Positions 15,607 through 24,378 are shown, counted from the stretch's first letter. The stretch: DNA of 64,000 nt from Thermoleophilaceae bacterium (GCA_040901445.1 JBBDYQ010000010.1:62001-126000), one strand, 5' to 3'. Notes: generated by a model not told the origin, from the sequence alone. Numbers and translations: made by a program.

Positions 15607-16795
15607 CTAGTGGTGTGACCGGCAACGTTCGCCGGTTTCCATAACCAGGGGCGCGGGCGGCGCCGCCGAAGTGGCTTTCCGAACGTGATCGGCGATCGGG
15701 AGGCGAGAATGGCGGCGAGGGTGGAGCTTCGGGAGATCAGCAACGAAGAGGGCAACCGCCTGTTGCGGATCGTGCGCCGCGGCAGCGGCTCGGTGGTGAC
15801 CTGGCGCCGCGCGCAGATTGTCTTGTTGTCGGCGCAGCGGATGAGCCCGACCAAGATCAGCGAGGTCGTCTTCACCGACCCCGACACCGCCGCGAGGTCA
15901 TCCATAACTTCAACCGCGACGGTTTCGAGGCGCTCTACCCGCGCTACGCGGGCGGCCGCCCGGCGACGTTCACGTTGCCGCAGCGGCGGGCGATCAAGAG
16001 GATCGCGCTGTCGGTGCCGACCGACCTCGGCCGGCCGTTTGCGACCTGGAGCCTGGCGAAGCTCGCCGACTACCTGGTCGCCGAGGGGGTGGTCACAGAC
16101 ATCTCCCACGAGGGGCTGCGCGCCCTGCTGCGCGAGGAGGGCGTCTCCTTTCAAGCGGTGAGGACCTGGAAGCGCTCCAACGACCCGCACTTCGAGGCCA
16201 AGAAGAACCGCATCCTCGAGCTCTACGAGCTCGCCGAGCAAGAAGCGGCGACGGTCATCTGCCTGGACGAGTTCGGGCCGCTCAACCTCCAGCCCCAACC
16301 GGGCGGCAAAGCCTGGGCGCCGATCGCCAAACCCAGGCGGATCCGCGCGACCTACACGCGCCCGCACGGGGTCCGGCACATGCTCGGCGCCTACGACATC
16401 GGCCGCGACCGCCTCTAGGGCCACATCAAGAAACGCAAGACCAGGGTCGAGTTCCTCGCGTTCTGCCGCTACCTGCGCTCGCTCTACCCAGCCGAGACCA
16501 GGCTCCACTTCATCCTCGACAACTTCAGCCCCCACCTCGGCGAGCAGGTCCGAGACTGGGCCCACGACAACAACGTCGAACTCGCCTACACCCCCCACTA
16601 CGGCTCCTGGCTGAACCGCATCGAGGCGCAATTCAAGGCGCTGCGCTACTTCACCCTCGACGGCACCGACCACCCCGACCACGCCACCCAGGCGCGCCTC
16701 ATCCGCCGCTACATCGCCTGGCGCAACCACCACGCCGACGACACCACGCTACGCACCGTCGTCGACACGGCAAACGTTGCCTGACGCTCCACTAG
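15607..16795 (+). mobile_element. IS630-family insertion sequence (decayed)
   Basis: The ends start CTAGTGG and match imperfectly as inverted repeats: left about 15607-15640, right about 16763-16795, sharing GGCAACGTT and GCCG blocks. The TA inside each terminal CTAG fits the TA target duplication of IS630/Tc1-type elements. The 1.19-kb length is typical. The only gene inside is a transposase with a frameshift and an internal stop. Confidence 0.8.
15709..16784 (+). pseudogene. IS630-family transposase, frameshifted and interrupted by a stop
   Basis: Translation starts at ATG 15709 after GGAGG at 15700-15704. The N-terminal HTH region reads RIVRRGSGSVVTWRRAQIVL, then the frame shifts near 15890, where the typical VIHNFNRDGFEALYPRYAG segment continues in another frame. 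A TAG at 16416 stands where family members have a Tyr codon (RL*GHIKKRKTR). DDE-type regions remain recognisable: VICLDEFG, FILDNFSPH and SWLNRIEAQF. With two lesions it should not make an active transposase. Confidence 0.85.
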
Positions 16796-16831
16796 TCGCA
16801 GCTGCTGCCTGACTGCACCTAGGCTGGCCTC

Positions 16832-19051
16832 GTGACCGATCTGCCCGAGTACTTGCAGCAGCCCCCGGCGCCGACTCAGGACTATCCGCCGCCGGTGCGC
16901 GAGCGCGCGCAGGAGTTGCCGCTCGGCGACATGCCGTGGGACGAGTTCGAGAAGCTCGCCATGCGCCTCTTCGCGCATGAACTCGAGCTCGTCGACTACC
17001 GTCTCTACGGGAACCCCGGTCAGGGCCAGGAGGGCATCGATCTCTACGGCGCCTCGCCAACGGGCCAGCGACACACCGCGCAGTGCCGGCGCGTCCGGTT
17101 GCTCGGGCCGGCAGAAATCCGCGGCTTGGTTGATGACTTCGTTGCGGGACCATGGGCAGAAGCAAGCGACTCGCTCGTGCTGTTCACCACGGCGTCGGCG
17201 CGCGAGCGGCGCGTTGCCGACGCGATCGAGGTGCAGCGCGACCGGCTGGCCGAGGCCGGCGTTGAGTTCATCGTCCGCGATCGCGAGCGGTTGCACCTCG
17301 ACCTGAAGTACGAGCCCGATCTGGTCGACGACTTCTTCGGGGAGGACTACCGACGGGCGTTCTGCCCGGGGGAGTCCATGGCTCCGTCGATCGACGTGCC
17401 CGGTCTGGCGCGCGAGATCGCGGCTGAGCTCGACCGCACGAATCGACGCGCGCGGGTGCTCGACGTCAACGACCTGAACGCGGCCGTTCAGCGCGCAATC
17501 CGAGTGCTCGCCGAGCACGACGAGAGTGAGGTGGCACTACTCGAGCCACTCCTCGACGACACCCGTCCAGTGTCGCGGGCCGCCGAGTGGATCGCTGCGC
17601 CGCCAGCCGACCTCGCGGCCGCCTCGTGGCAGCTATGGGCGGTCGTGACTCGGATCGCCGAGCGGGGCGGCGGGTGGAGCGCGGCCGCCGATGGGTGGCT
17701 GCGGATCGCCTCGATACGCGAAGGCGCCGCCGAACTGCGCGCGATCGTGAACGCGTCGATCGCCGCCGGGATCGGCGGCGACGAGGAGCTCGCCGACGAG
17801 CTCCTTGGGCGGGCCCGGGAGATCGACCCTGAACACCCGAAGCTCCGCCTGCAGGACGTCGGGAAGATCGACGAGCCGACCGACCAGCTCGCTGCGCTCG
17901 ACGGCCTCGAGTCCGACGACGAGGACGAGGAGGCGCTGATCGAGCTCAACCGCGCGCTCGCACACATCCGGCTCAACGGCTTCGCAGAGGCCGAGCGTGC
18001 GCTGCGCCGCGCCGAGCAGGCCGGCGGCGAGCGGCTCACGCAGCTGCCTGTAATCCGCGCGAACCTCGCCGTCCAGCGCAACCGGATCAACGCGAGCCGC
18101 GGCCGGCCGATCGACGGCCGAGCGCTCGAGGAGGCGGAGCGCGAATGCCTCGACGCACGGCAGACGCTGATCGGCGAGCACCGCTTCGCCGAGAGTGTGC
18201 GGGCGCTGATGCTCGCGGTCGACGCGGTCGCGATACGCACCGACTTCGCTGGCACTGAGGCGCTACTGCAGCTCGCGACGGAGGAGGAGATCGACGCCAA
18301 GGACGGCTCCGGCGTGCTCGGCGACGCGGCCCTGCGCTGCATGGTTCCACGTCTCGCGCTGCGCTTCACTGAGCGGGCGCCCGACAGCCCCGAGCGACGT
18401 CGCATTCGCGCCGCAGCCAACCTCAACCTACGCAGCGACGTCGAGGCTAATCGCGCGGAGCTCCGCGAACTCGCGCTGGGCGGGACCGACGAGGCTTACA
18501 TGGCGGCGTTCGCGTTGTGCCGCGACGCCGCGTTTCACCAGGGTCCGTGGGACCGCGAAGCCGCGGCGGTCCTGGCCACGGAGAGCCCGATCGAGGCGAT
18601 CACGCTCGAGGCGTGGCACCTCACCCGATTGGTGCGCTACGAAGACGCACGGTCATTGCTCGAGCCGCACGAGACCGAGCACTGGGCCCTTCAACTCCGC
18701 TTCACGCTCGCGGATTTCGCTGAGCATCCCGACGCGCTTGAGCTCGTGCCGCGCGTTCTGGCCTCCAATCCTGATCGGCACCAACGCTTGCGATGTGCCG
18801 CGGTGCTGCTCCGTGACAACCAGGGTGACCGCGCCGAGGACGCGGCGCGCCAGGTGGCTGAAGATGTGTCAGCGCCGGCGGCTGAGCGCTCCGACGGGTA
18901 TGACCAGCTGCTCAAGGTGCTCGAAGCCGATGGTCGCTGGGCGGACGCGAGGCGCGAGCTGGAGGGCTGGACCGCTGTCGACCCCACCGCCGAGCGCCTG
19001 AATGTGTGGCAGGTTCGTGTCGGCAACCGACTACGCCGGCCTGATCCCTAG
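16832..19051 (+). CDS. Restriction-endonuclease-like (Mrr/PD-(D/E)XK) domain fused to TPR-like repeats
   Basis: The 739-aa protein begins with a nuclease-like module: PWDEFEKLAMRLF (35-47), then LYGNPGQGQEGIDLYG (58-73) with D70, and AQCRRVRLL (83-91). This is the arrangement seen in actinobacterial Mrr-type domains, where D and a following QxK form the active site; here the Lys position is R86. From about residue 220 to the end it is helical and Ala/Glu/Arg-rich with repeated pairs such as LIELNRALAHIRLNGFAEAE and HWALQLRFTLADFAEHPDAL, consistent with TPR-like solenoids. Such proteins are frequent in defence islands as sensor-effector fusions. No NTPase motif is seen. It converges on and overlaps the next gene by 4 nt. 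Confidence 0.72.
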   Translation: MTDLPEYLQQPPAPTQDYPPPVRERAQELPLGDMPWDEFEKLAMRLFAHELELVDYRLYGNPGQGQEGIDLYGASPTGQRHTAQCRRVRLLGPAEIRGLVDDFVAGPWAEASDSLVLFTTASARERRVADAIEVQRDRLAEAGVEFIVRDRERLHLDLKYEPDLVDDFFGEDYRRAFCPGESMAPSIDVPGLAREIAAELDRTNRRARVLDVNDLNAAVQRAIRVLAEHDESEVALLEPLLDDTRPVSRAAEWIAAPPADLAAASWQLWAVVTRIAERGGGWSAAADGWLRIASIREGAAELRAIVNASIAAGIGGDEELADELLGRAREIDPEHPKLRLQDVGKIDEPTDQLAALDGLESDDEDEEALIELNRALAHIRLNGFAEAERALRRAEQAGGERLTQLPVIRANLAVQRNRINASRGRPIDGRALEEAERECLDARQTLIGEHRFAESVRALMLAVDAVAIRTDFAGTEALLQLATEEEIDAKDGSGVLGDAALRCMVPRLALRFTERAPDSPERRRIRAAANLNLRSDVEANRAELRELALGGTDEAYMAAFALCRDAAFHQGPWDREAAAVLATESPIEAITLEAWHLTRLVRYEDARSLLEPHETEHWALQLRFTLADFAEHPDALELVPRVLASNPDRHQRLRCAAVLLRDNQGDRAEDAARQVAEDVSAPAAERSDGYDQLLKVLEADGRWADARRELEGWTAVDPTAERLNVWQVRVGNRLRRPDP

Positions 19052-19485
19052 CTGCCTGACCGCAGCACACTGATCGCGTCGATCGCGCCCGGTGGCGGGT
19101 CTGAGACGTCGATCCGTAGCTCGAAGTCTTGCGGCGCGAGCTCGAAGAGCGCGCAGCTTCGATGACAGCCGTCCCTTAGGAGAAGTCCCTCCGCGGTCGA
19201 CCAGGCCAGGATCGGCCCGATCGGCGCGGCGACGTCGAGATCACGGCGCCGATGCGCGATCCCCTCGAGATGTGACCACGGCCCATGCTCGGCGTACGCG
19301 GTCTTCTCCTTGAGCGCCTCGCGGACGCCCGCGTGCTCGATCACCTCGCGCACCCGTAGGCTCCGCGCGGCGGCATGGTCGCGGTGGATGTCGTAGACCA
19401 ACCGACCTGGGTCATCGCGGCGGATGTACCAGGGCAGCCAGAGCTTGCCGAGCTCGTCGCGCGCGGTAATCGTGATCGCCTCCAC
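19048..19485 (-). CDS. Unknown protein with DGxHR motif (ParB/Srx-like?)
   Basis: This 145-aa protein (GTG 19485; ATG 19557 is an in-frame alternative) has RDELGKLWLPWYIRRDDP near its start, a GPWSHLEGIAHRR segment and ILAWSTAEGLLLRDGCHRSCAL near residue 110. The DGCHR pentad recalls the DGxHR of ParB/sulfiredoxin-fold proteins, which bind or hydrolyse nucleotides, but the rest does not let me confirm the family. Its stop overlaps that of the convergent nuclease-TPR gene, suggesting that the two were inherited together. Confidence 0.6.
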   Translation of the reverse strand: MEAITITARDELGKLWLPWYIRRDDPGRLVYDIHRDHAAARSLRVREVIEHAGVREALKEKTAYAEHGPWSHLEGIAHRRRDLDVAAPIGPILAWSTAEGLLLRDGCHRSCALFELAPQDFELRIDVSDPPPGAIDAISVLRSGS

Positions 19486-19773
19486 GACACCGATTATCGA
19501 ACGCGGCGCCAATGTCCGGCCGAAGAGCCGACATGTTCTGGCGTCCCTCACGTTCATTCTCCCGCCAGCGTTGGCCGGTACTTCCCTCGTGGCTCGCTGG
19601 CGAGCGACATCCCGTTCGACACGCGGCGATCTCGAAGGCGACGTCGAGATCCCGGTCATGAGCGGCGACGACGTGCCGTGGGCGAGCGATCTCACCATCG
19701 ATCCCCCGACCGAGTAGCGCAGCGGCGCGGCTGCACTGGCGCGGGCAACGCTATGCCGCGAGAATCGGTCGTC

Positions 19774-19974
19774 ATGACCGAGCCACATCTCCGCCGAGCG
19801 CTCTTCACGACCCACACCCTCGCCGAGTATCTGGCGCTGTCAGAACGCACCGTCCGTGAGCTGCTGCGCGCCGGCGAGATCCCCTCTTACAAGATTGGTG
19901 GCGCCCGCCGCATCGACCCCGACGACGTCGACCGGTTCCTCGAGAAGCGGCGGACCGCGACGCGCGCCACTTGA
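19774..19974 (+). CDS. Excisionase-family helix-turn-helix protein
   Basis: This 66-aa protein is a single MerR/Xis-like winged HTH: FTTHTLAEYLALSERTVREL as the recognition unit, then RAGEIPSYKIGGARRIDPDD and VDRFLEKRR as the wing and final helix. Such proteins direct excision of integrated elements or act as small regulators. ATG 19774 starts closest to the domain; ATG 19753 is also in frame. Its presence inside a tRNA-bounded island supports a mobile origin. Confidence 0.82.
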   Translation: MTEPHLRRALFTTHTLAEYLALSERTVRELLRAGEIPSYKIGGARRIDPDDVDRFLEKRRTATRAT

Positions 19975-20277
19975 TCGGGTCGACGGTCTGCGTCCCGTGG
20001 GAGGGAGCTCGAGTCCGACGACCGGGAACTGCGCGGGGGCTCGAGCACCGACCCCAACCGAGCGAAGGCGTCAGCCCGACGTGCAGCGCGCGACAAGGAT
20101 CCAACCTCCTACCAGGGCCCGAGCCGTGATCAAGCCGCGCGTTGCGTGCCGGCTCGCGCGCACGCCTAGAACCTGTCCGGCGCCGCGGCGCCGCGGTATG
20201 TGATCGTCGAGGTAATCGCGCGCTCGTGCTTGAGCCTCGAGTGCCCGCGACTCGGCCGGTCCGCCGGCGCCGCCACC
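19975..20277. other. Gene-free spacer in the island
   Basis: I see no supported gene, RNA or clear repeat in this stretch between the excisionase-like gene and the recombinase fragment. Reading frames in all directions have atypical codon composition and no recognisable domain. Confidence 0.4.
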
Positions 20278-20601
20278 ATGGCGGCCATGGACGTCGAGCG
20301 GAGAGCACTGATCGCGCGCCGGGTGCGCGAGTCGATCGAGGCGCGCCAGCGCGCGGGCACGTACCGGCCGCCGCGGCCGCTCGTCAGCGACCAGGTCGCC
20401 GCCCGGATCGTTCGGGAGCGCAGCTCGGGCCGTTCGCTGCGCGGCATCGCCCGGGCGCTCACGCTCGAGGGCGTGCCAGCACCGCGCGGCGGCCGTTGGG
20501 GCCACTCGACGGTGCGCAAGATCTACCTCCGGGAGCGCGTCCCGCGGTTGAGCTCCTGCTCGGGAGGCATGCGGTCGGAGCCGCCTGCCGGCCAGGCGTA
20601 G
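20278..20601 (+). CDS. Serine-recombinase C-terminal-like fragment
   Basis: The 107-aa product carries a Recombinase-domain pattern: ARRVRESIEARQRAGTY, then [20 protein letters not shown] and EGVPAPRGGRWGHSTVRKIY. These match the region that follows the catalytic domain in large serine recombinases and resolvases. The catalytic N-terminal domain with its nucleophilic Ser is absent, so the gene is either a truncated remnant or a stand-alone DNA-binding protein. ATG 20278 and ATG 20287 are alternative starts. It is not sufficient as the integrase of this island. Confidence 0.62.
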   Translation: MAAMDVERRALIARRVRESIEARQRAGTYRPPRPLVSDQVAARIVRERSSGRSLRGIARALTLEGVPAPRGGRWGHSTVRKIYLRERVPRLSSCSGGMRSEPPAGQA

Positions 20602-20814
20602 AGCGGAATCCGGCCGCGCGTACTGCTGGCGATTGGGCACCGACGCCCGGCTGGTGCCCGTATGGCCACCCGCGCGGCTCCCCGTACGCGGCGTGCATGC
20701 ACGAGATGCAAGCGAGGAGCTCGCCGGCGCGGGTACGGTCGCCGCAGCCCTACAAAGAGTGCCCCGGCGGCTGCAGGAACAGCCCCGGGGCGTGATACCA
20801 GGAGGTCAGTCCTG

Positions 20815-21024
20815 ATGCACTCCGATCCTACGGTCCGCCCTCGCCTCTCGCAGGAGGCCGCCGCGGCCGTCCGCGACGCGCTCGAGGTGTTCGTCGAGCA
20901 CCTGGCGCCCGACCGGCTCCCCGCCAACGATCCGTGGCGGGAGATGTTCGAGGGCTGCGCGGCGGCACTGCAGCGGGCGCTCGACGCGCGCCTGGTCGTC
21001 GTCGTCGGCGGCGGCCGCGGATGA
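20815..21024 (+). CDS. Small acidic protein coupled to an HNH nuclease
   Basis: The family of this 69-aa protein is not recognised. AGGAGG near 20800 gives a strong ribosome-binding site for ATG 20815. The sequence is helical and acidic (LSQEAAAAVRDALEVFVEHL, EMFEGCAAALQRAL) with a Gly-rich tail. It overlaps the HNH gene by ATGA, a pairing common in phages, where small proteins precede HNH genes near packaging modules. The 213 bp upstream have no other gene. Confidence 0.62.
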   Translation: MHSDPTVRPRLSQEAAAAVRDALEVFVEHLAPDRLPANDPWREMFEGCAAALQRALDARLVVVVGGGRG

Positions 21025-21326
21025 CCGCCGCGCAGGTCGCCGGCGCGTTGCCGTACGAGCCGCCGGCGGACCTGGCCACGCCGCGGCGCGTGTTCGAGCT
21101 GGTGCTCCGCCGCGATCCGTGCGCCTACTGTGCGGTGCGGCCGAGCTCGAGGAGAGCGGCGAAGCGGTACACGGTCGACCACGTGGAGCCGCGCTCGCAG
21201 GGCGGGCCGAACACGATCGACAACCTCGTCGGCGCCTGCCCGACCTGCAACCGGGCGAAGGGCAGCCACTCGCTGCTGCTGTTCCTGCTGTGGCGGGGCG
21301 AGGCGGTCGACGCCGGCCAGGCGTAG
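21021..21326 (+). CDS. HNH endonuclease
   Basis: The 101-aa protein is a compact HNH nuclease: a zinc knuckle starting CAYC near residue 35, the catalytic DHVEPRSQGGPNTIDNLVGA with the DH pair, and the second knuckle CPTCNRAKGSHS. HNH nucleases of this size occur in phages (packaging), restriction systems and free-standing homing elements. Translation is coupled to the upstream small gene by an ATGA overlap. A strong hairpin follows 24 bp after the stop. Confidence 0.88.
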   Translation: MTAAQVAGALPYEPPADLATPRRVFELVLRRDPCAYCAVRPSSRRAAKRYTVDHVEPRSQGGPNTIDNLVGACPTCNRAKGSHSLLLFLLWRGEAVDAGQA

Positions 21327-21349
21327 CCGCACGCTGCGCGGTGGGCACG

Positions 21350-21371
21350 GGGCCCGGTGCATGCCGGGCCC
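21350..21371 (+). terminator. Hairpin terminator after the HNH gene
   Basis: GGGCCCGG (21350-21357) and CCGGGCCC (21364-21371) form a perfect 8-bp stem with a 6-nt loop TGCATG, followed by TTCGCC. It is well placed to end the 20815-21326 transcript. Confidence 0.65.
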
Positions 21372-21614
21372 TTCGCCTGGCGTCGCCCCTTCACTTGCAC
21401 GTGCGGCATGCGCTCGAGCTCGACCCGGGAACCGGCGCGGCGATGCGTCGGCCAGGTGGCTGCGCCGATCGGCGGAGGGGTGGGGGAGGGCGTGAAACTC
21501 GTCGGGTGCGTGGCGGAGTCCCTAGATCGCGCTGCAGGTTTTGGGGGCCTCGCGGGCGAGGGCTGTTCGGTGGGCGTGTCTGGGTGAGCCGGACCGGGTC
21601 CCACGGAGACCGGG

Positions 21615-22608
21615 TTAGGTGGAATCCACCATTGGCTGCGGTGTCGTTCCTTTCATCAATGTAGGGGTCTGAGGGTCGTTGAGCGGCTTCTCGATCTGGG
21701 CGCCGACGGTGAGCGCAGCGAGCCCGGAGGGCGAGCGGAGCGAAGCGTCGGCGTGCAGTTGTTCGAACTCGGCCGGCGGGAGGTCGCCGAGCGACTCGTG
21801 CAGGCGGTCGTGGTTGAACCAGCCGAGGTACTCGACGACGGCGAGCTCGAGCTGCGATCGCGTCTGCCAGACGCGGTCCTTGATCAGCTCGACCTTGAAC
21901 GAGTCGACGAAGCTCTCGGCCATCGCGTTGTCGTAGGCGTCGCCGACCGAGCCGACCGACTGCAGCACCTGGTGGTCGGCCAAGGTCTGGCTGTAGTCGA
22001 TCGAGGTGTATTGACTGCCGCGATCGCTGTGGTGGACGAGCGCGACGTCGGCGCCGGGCGCGCGCTGGCCGAGCGCCATCCGCAGCGCGTCAAGCACTAG
22101 CGTCGTGCGCATGTGCGAGGCCAGCTGCCAGCCGACCACCTTGCGGCTGAAGGCGTCGATTACGAAGGCGAAGAACACGAGCCCCTGCCAGCAGCGCAGG
22201 TAGGTGAGGTCGGCGACCCAAGAGCCGGTCGGGGCCGTACGCCTTGAAGTTGCGCTCGACGAGGTCGGGCCGGCGCGTGGCCTGGAAATCGGGCTTGGTC
22301 GTCCGCCACGGCTTGCCGCGCCGCTTGGCGCCCTGGATGCCAGCCGTGCGCATCAGGCGCTGGACGCGGCCGCGGCCCGCGGGCTCGCCCGAACGCCTGA
22401 GCGCCTTCCACATCCGCCGGTAGCCGTAGGCGAAGTAGTTCGACTCGTGCACCTCGCGGATGGCTGCGAGCAGGCGCTCGTCCTCGATCGCCCTGGTCGA
22501 CCGGGCTCCGGTCTTGCGCTGGTAGTAGGCGGACGCCGACACGTCCAGGGCCCTGCAGATCGGCTCGACCCCGAAGCCTTGACGGCGCTCGTCGATGAAC
22601 GCGCTCAC
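21615..22608 (-). pseudogene. IS3-family transposase orfB with a one-base frameshift
   Basis: OrfB carries the rve-type catalytic core: FAYGYRRMWKALRR upstream, then VADLTYLRCW for the first Asp, VHHSDRGSQYTS for the second and DNAMAESFVDSFKVELI for the Glu. The frame breaks near 22222: reading from the GTG at 22608 reaches FKAYGPDRL, but WVADLTYL and everything after lies in another frame, consistent with one extra base. The catalytic part is therefore not made as one chain unless this is a sequencing error. The stop lies just inside the left terminal repeat. Confidence 0.85.
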
Positions 22609-22907
22609 TTCGTTCGGTCCTGGTCGAGCTCCTTGGGGAAAAAAACCGAGGCCGACTTGAGGATCTCGTTGGCGCGGCGCAGCTCGTAGTTGTCCTTGCG
22701 CAGGCGCCTGAGCTCCTCGCGCTCTTTCGATGCCGGGATCCCGACCTGGGCGCCGGCGTCGGCCTCGGCCTGGCGCACGCGCTTGCGTAGCGCCTCGGGA
22801 TGCATCCCGAGATCAGCCGCGACCTGGGCGATCGGGCGTCCCGACTCGAACACGAGCCGCACGCCGCGGTCGATCAGCTCCTGCGGGTACTTCCTTCCTC
22901 TAGGCAT
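22605..22907 (-). CDS. IS3-family transposase orfA
   Basis: The 100-aa product has the typical N-terminal HTH (RGVRLVFESGRPIAQVAADL, GMHPEALRKRVRQAE) and a leucine-zipper-like region (REELRRLRKDNYELRRANEI) ending in LKSASVFFPKEL. It binds the element ends and, when fused to orfB by frameshifting, forms the transposase. The reading frame is intact. The stop overlaps the GTG of orfB. Confidence 0.9.
   Translation of the reverse strand: MPRGRKYPQELIDRGVRLVFESGRPIAQVAADLGMHPEALRKRVRQAEADAGAQVGIPASKEREELRRLRKDNYELRRANEILKSASVFFPKELDQDRTK
22638..22644 (-). promoter_or_regulatory. Slippery heptamer for programmed -1 frameshifting
   Basis: On the minus strand the sequence reads T TTT TTC in the orfA frame, a canonical -1 slippery heptamer. 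After slipping, the frame continues as PQGARPGPNEVSAFIDE straight into orfB, giving the OrfAB fusion expected for IS3 elements. Confidence 0.75.
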
Positions 22908-23193
22908 CGGCGGAGGGTCTCCTCTCGCCAGGACGGAGTCCTGGTCTCGAGGCCTCCGTCAAACCCGGCCTGGCTCAGGGAGGCGTATAGCGGCGCGGCG
23001 GGTCGTGATGGTGGCTGCCGGTCGGGCTGCGGGTGGGCGTTGGTGTATGGCGCTGGGAAGTGTCACGCAGCCGTCACCGGCGGCGGCGTGGCTGCGTCCG
23101 GGTTTTGTCCGGGCTCTGCGGGCCGTGGGCGGCGTCGGCGCGGCGCTTCGGGCTGGCGGGGAGGGTGACCTTCTCGGGCCGTCTGGGGGCGGC

Positions 23194-23463
23194 TCAGTTG
23201 GCGCGGTCGGTGAGGCGGCGGATGAGCGCGCCGAGCTCGTCGTGGGTGAGTGGTCGCTGGCCGTGGTGGTCGCGGGCCCGGGCGTGGGCGAGGTGGCCGC
23301 GTTCGTGGGCGTCGGCGACGAGATCGGCGATCTTGTCGATGGTGGCGGCTTCGACGGTGTGGGTGAGCTCGAGGGTGTAGGCGATCGCCGGTCCGCGGGG
23401 GGCCTCGAGGTGGGCGGCTAGGCGTCGGCTTGCTCGGCGGGTGGGTGGCGGCAGGCGGGCCAT
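23194..23463 (-). CDS. Hypothetical protein, 89 aa (island)
   Basis: The family is not recognised. The Arg/Ala-rich N-terminus (RRASRRLAAHLEA) leads into LELTHTVEAATIDKIADLV and a His-rich stretch (ERGHLAHARARDHHGQR), ending in a helix (DELGALIRRLTDR). It could be a small regulatory or DNA-binding protein, but there is no clear motif. ATG 23463 was chosen over an upstream in-frame ATG because the extension is compositionally unlike a protein. The gene lies next to the IS3 element; the 216 bp between them show no gene. Confidence 0.5.
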   Translation of the reverse strand: MARLPPPTRRASRRLAAHLEAPRGPAIAYTLELTHTVEAATIDKIADLVADAHERGHLAHARARDHHGQRPLTHDELGALIRRLTDRAN

Positions 23464-23598
23464 GACGAGGGAAGCGCCGGCGGGCTGGTCGCTCGCCCCC
23501 CGGTGTGCAGCCGCTGCACGCCGCCCGCTGCACAACCTGCGGCGCGGCGGCAAGGCGCGGTACTTGCGCAGCGCCTGAACAGGGGCGAAGGTGGAGCG

Positions 23599-24378
23599 AT
23601 GCGCCGCTGGCCCACCATGATCGCGCTCGCCGCGATGACCCTGGCCGCGCCCACTGCGAGGGCCCAGCCGACCACCGAGCTGCGCGCGTGCGGCGAGGTC
23701 GAGGCGCCTGGCTACTACATCACCCGCTTGGCGGTGGAGGTCAGGAAGGGCGACACGTCATGCGCCTTCGCGCGGCGGCTCATCCGGCGTGGCTGGAGCG
23801 AGGTCGTCGCGGATCCCGAACGCTGGGCCTGCTACGCGCCGGCCGCGGGCGACCCCTGGGACCTGATCTGCGGGCTTGCCTCGGCGGCGGCGGACCGGGC
23901 AGGCGGCTCCACGGCGCGTCCGAGCGCAGCGGGCCCAACAGACGACGGCACGGTGGCGCAGCGCTCGGAGGCTGTGGTGGTCGGCCAGGTGGTCGACCAG
24001 CGGCGTGGACCAGCGGGACGCCGCCGCTCGCGGGGAAGGCGGCCGACAGTGCGGGCGTTCCGCCACAGCCTCCAGGGCTTCGGCGAGCCTGGCCCGCGGT
24101 ATGGCGTCCGAGTCACCGCCAGGTTCCGGGCATGCGCGGTGCGAGGGCGGCTGCTCGTGCGCATCCGTGAGCGGAAGACCCTCGGCGGCGAGGTCTTCGC
24201 TGAGCGCACGAACCGGTGGCGGCGCACACACCGACGTCGCTGCGGGATGTACACGTTCCGGTGGCGGCTGCGGGACAGCTTCTTCGGCGTCGGCCGCTAC
24301 CAGCTGCGCGTGATCGTCACCGACCGCTACGGGCGGTCGAGCCGAGCCCGCTACACGAGCCACTTCACGTCTGACTGA
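23599..24378 (+). CDS. Secreted basic protein, 259 aa (island)
   Basis: A signal peptide (MRRWPTMIALAAMTLAAPTA) precedes a Cys-containing region (LRACGEVEA, DTSCAFARRLIRRG, RWACYAPAAG, WDLICGL), a low-complexity linker and a basic C-terminal domain rich in beta-type segments (YGVRVTARFRACAVRGRLLV, YQLRVIVTDRYGRSSRARYT). A GGAG-type ribosome-binding site stands before ATG 23599. The function is unknown. It resembles other small secreted proteins of soil actinobacteria, including the 26391-27047 product in the same island. Confidence 0.62.
   Translation: MRRWPTMIALAAMTLAAPTARAQPTTELRACGEVEAPGYYITRLAVEVRKGDTSCAFARRLIRRGWSEVVADPERWACYAPAAGDPWDLICGLASAAADRAGGSTARPSAAGPTDDGTVAQRSEAVVVGQVVDQRRGPAGRRRSRGRRPTVRAFRHSLQGFGEPGPRYGVRVTARFRACAVRGRLLVRIRERKTLGGEVFAERTNRWRRTHRRRCGMYTFRWRLRDSFFGVGRYQLRVIVTDRYGRSSRARYTSHFTSD

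Larger units (their letters stand above)
21585..22977 (-). mobile_element. IS3-family insertion sequence, 1393 bp
   Basis: The 27-bp ends, TGAGCCGGACCGGG... at 21585-21611 and the complement of 22951-22977, agree at 21 of 27 positions and start with TG as usual for IS3. Direct GGG triplets flank both ends (21582-21584 and 22978-22980), fitting a 3-bp target duplication. Inside are orfA and orfB on the minus strand with a slippery heptamer between them. Confidence 0.9.

Noticed and set aside
19566-19717. Possible remnant of a coding region (GRYFPRGSLASDIPFD then EGDVEIPVMSGDDVPW in another frame)
   Set aside because: The two pieces look protein-like but need a frameshift, have no start and no recognisable family; not strong enough for a feature.
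20278-20601. Island integrase
   Set aside because: The recombinase-like fragment has no catalytic domain and belongs to serine recombinases, whereas the tRNA repeat pattern suggests a tyrosine recombinase.
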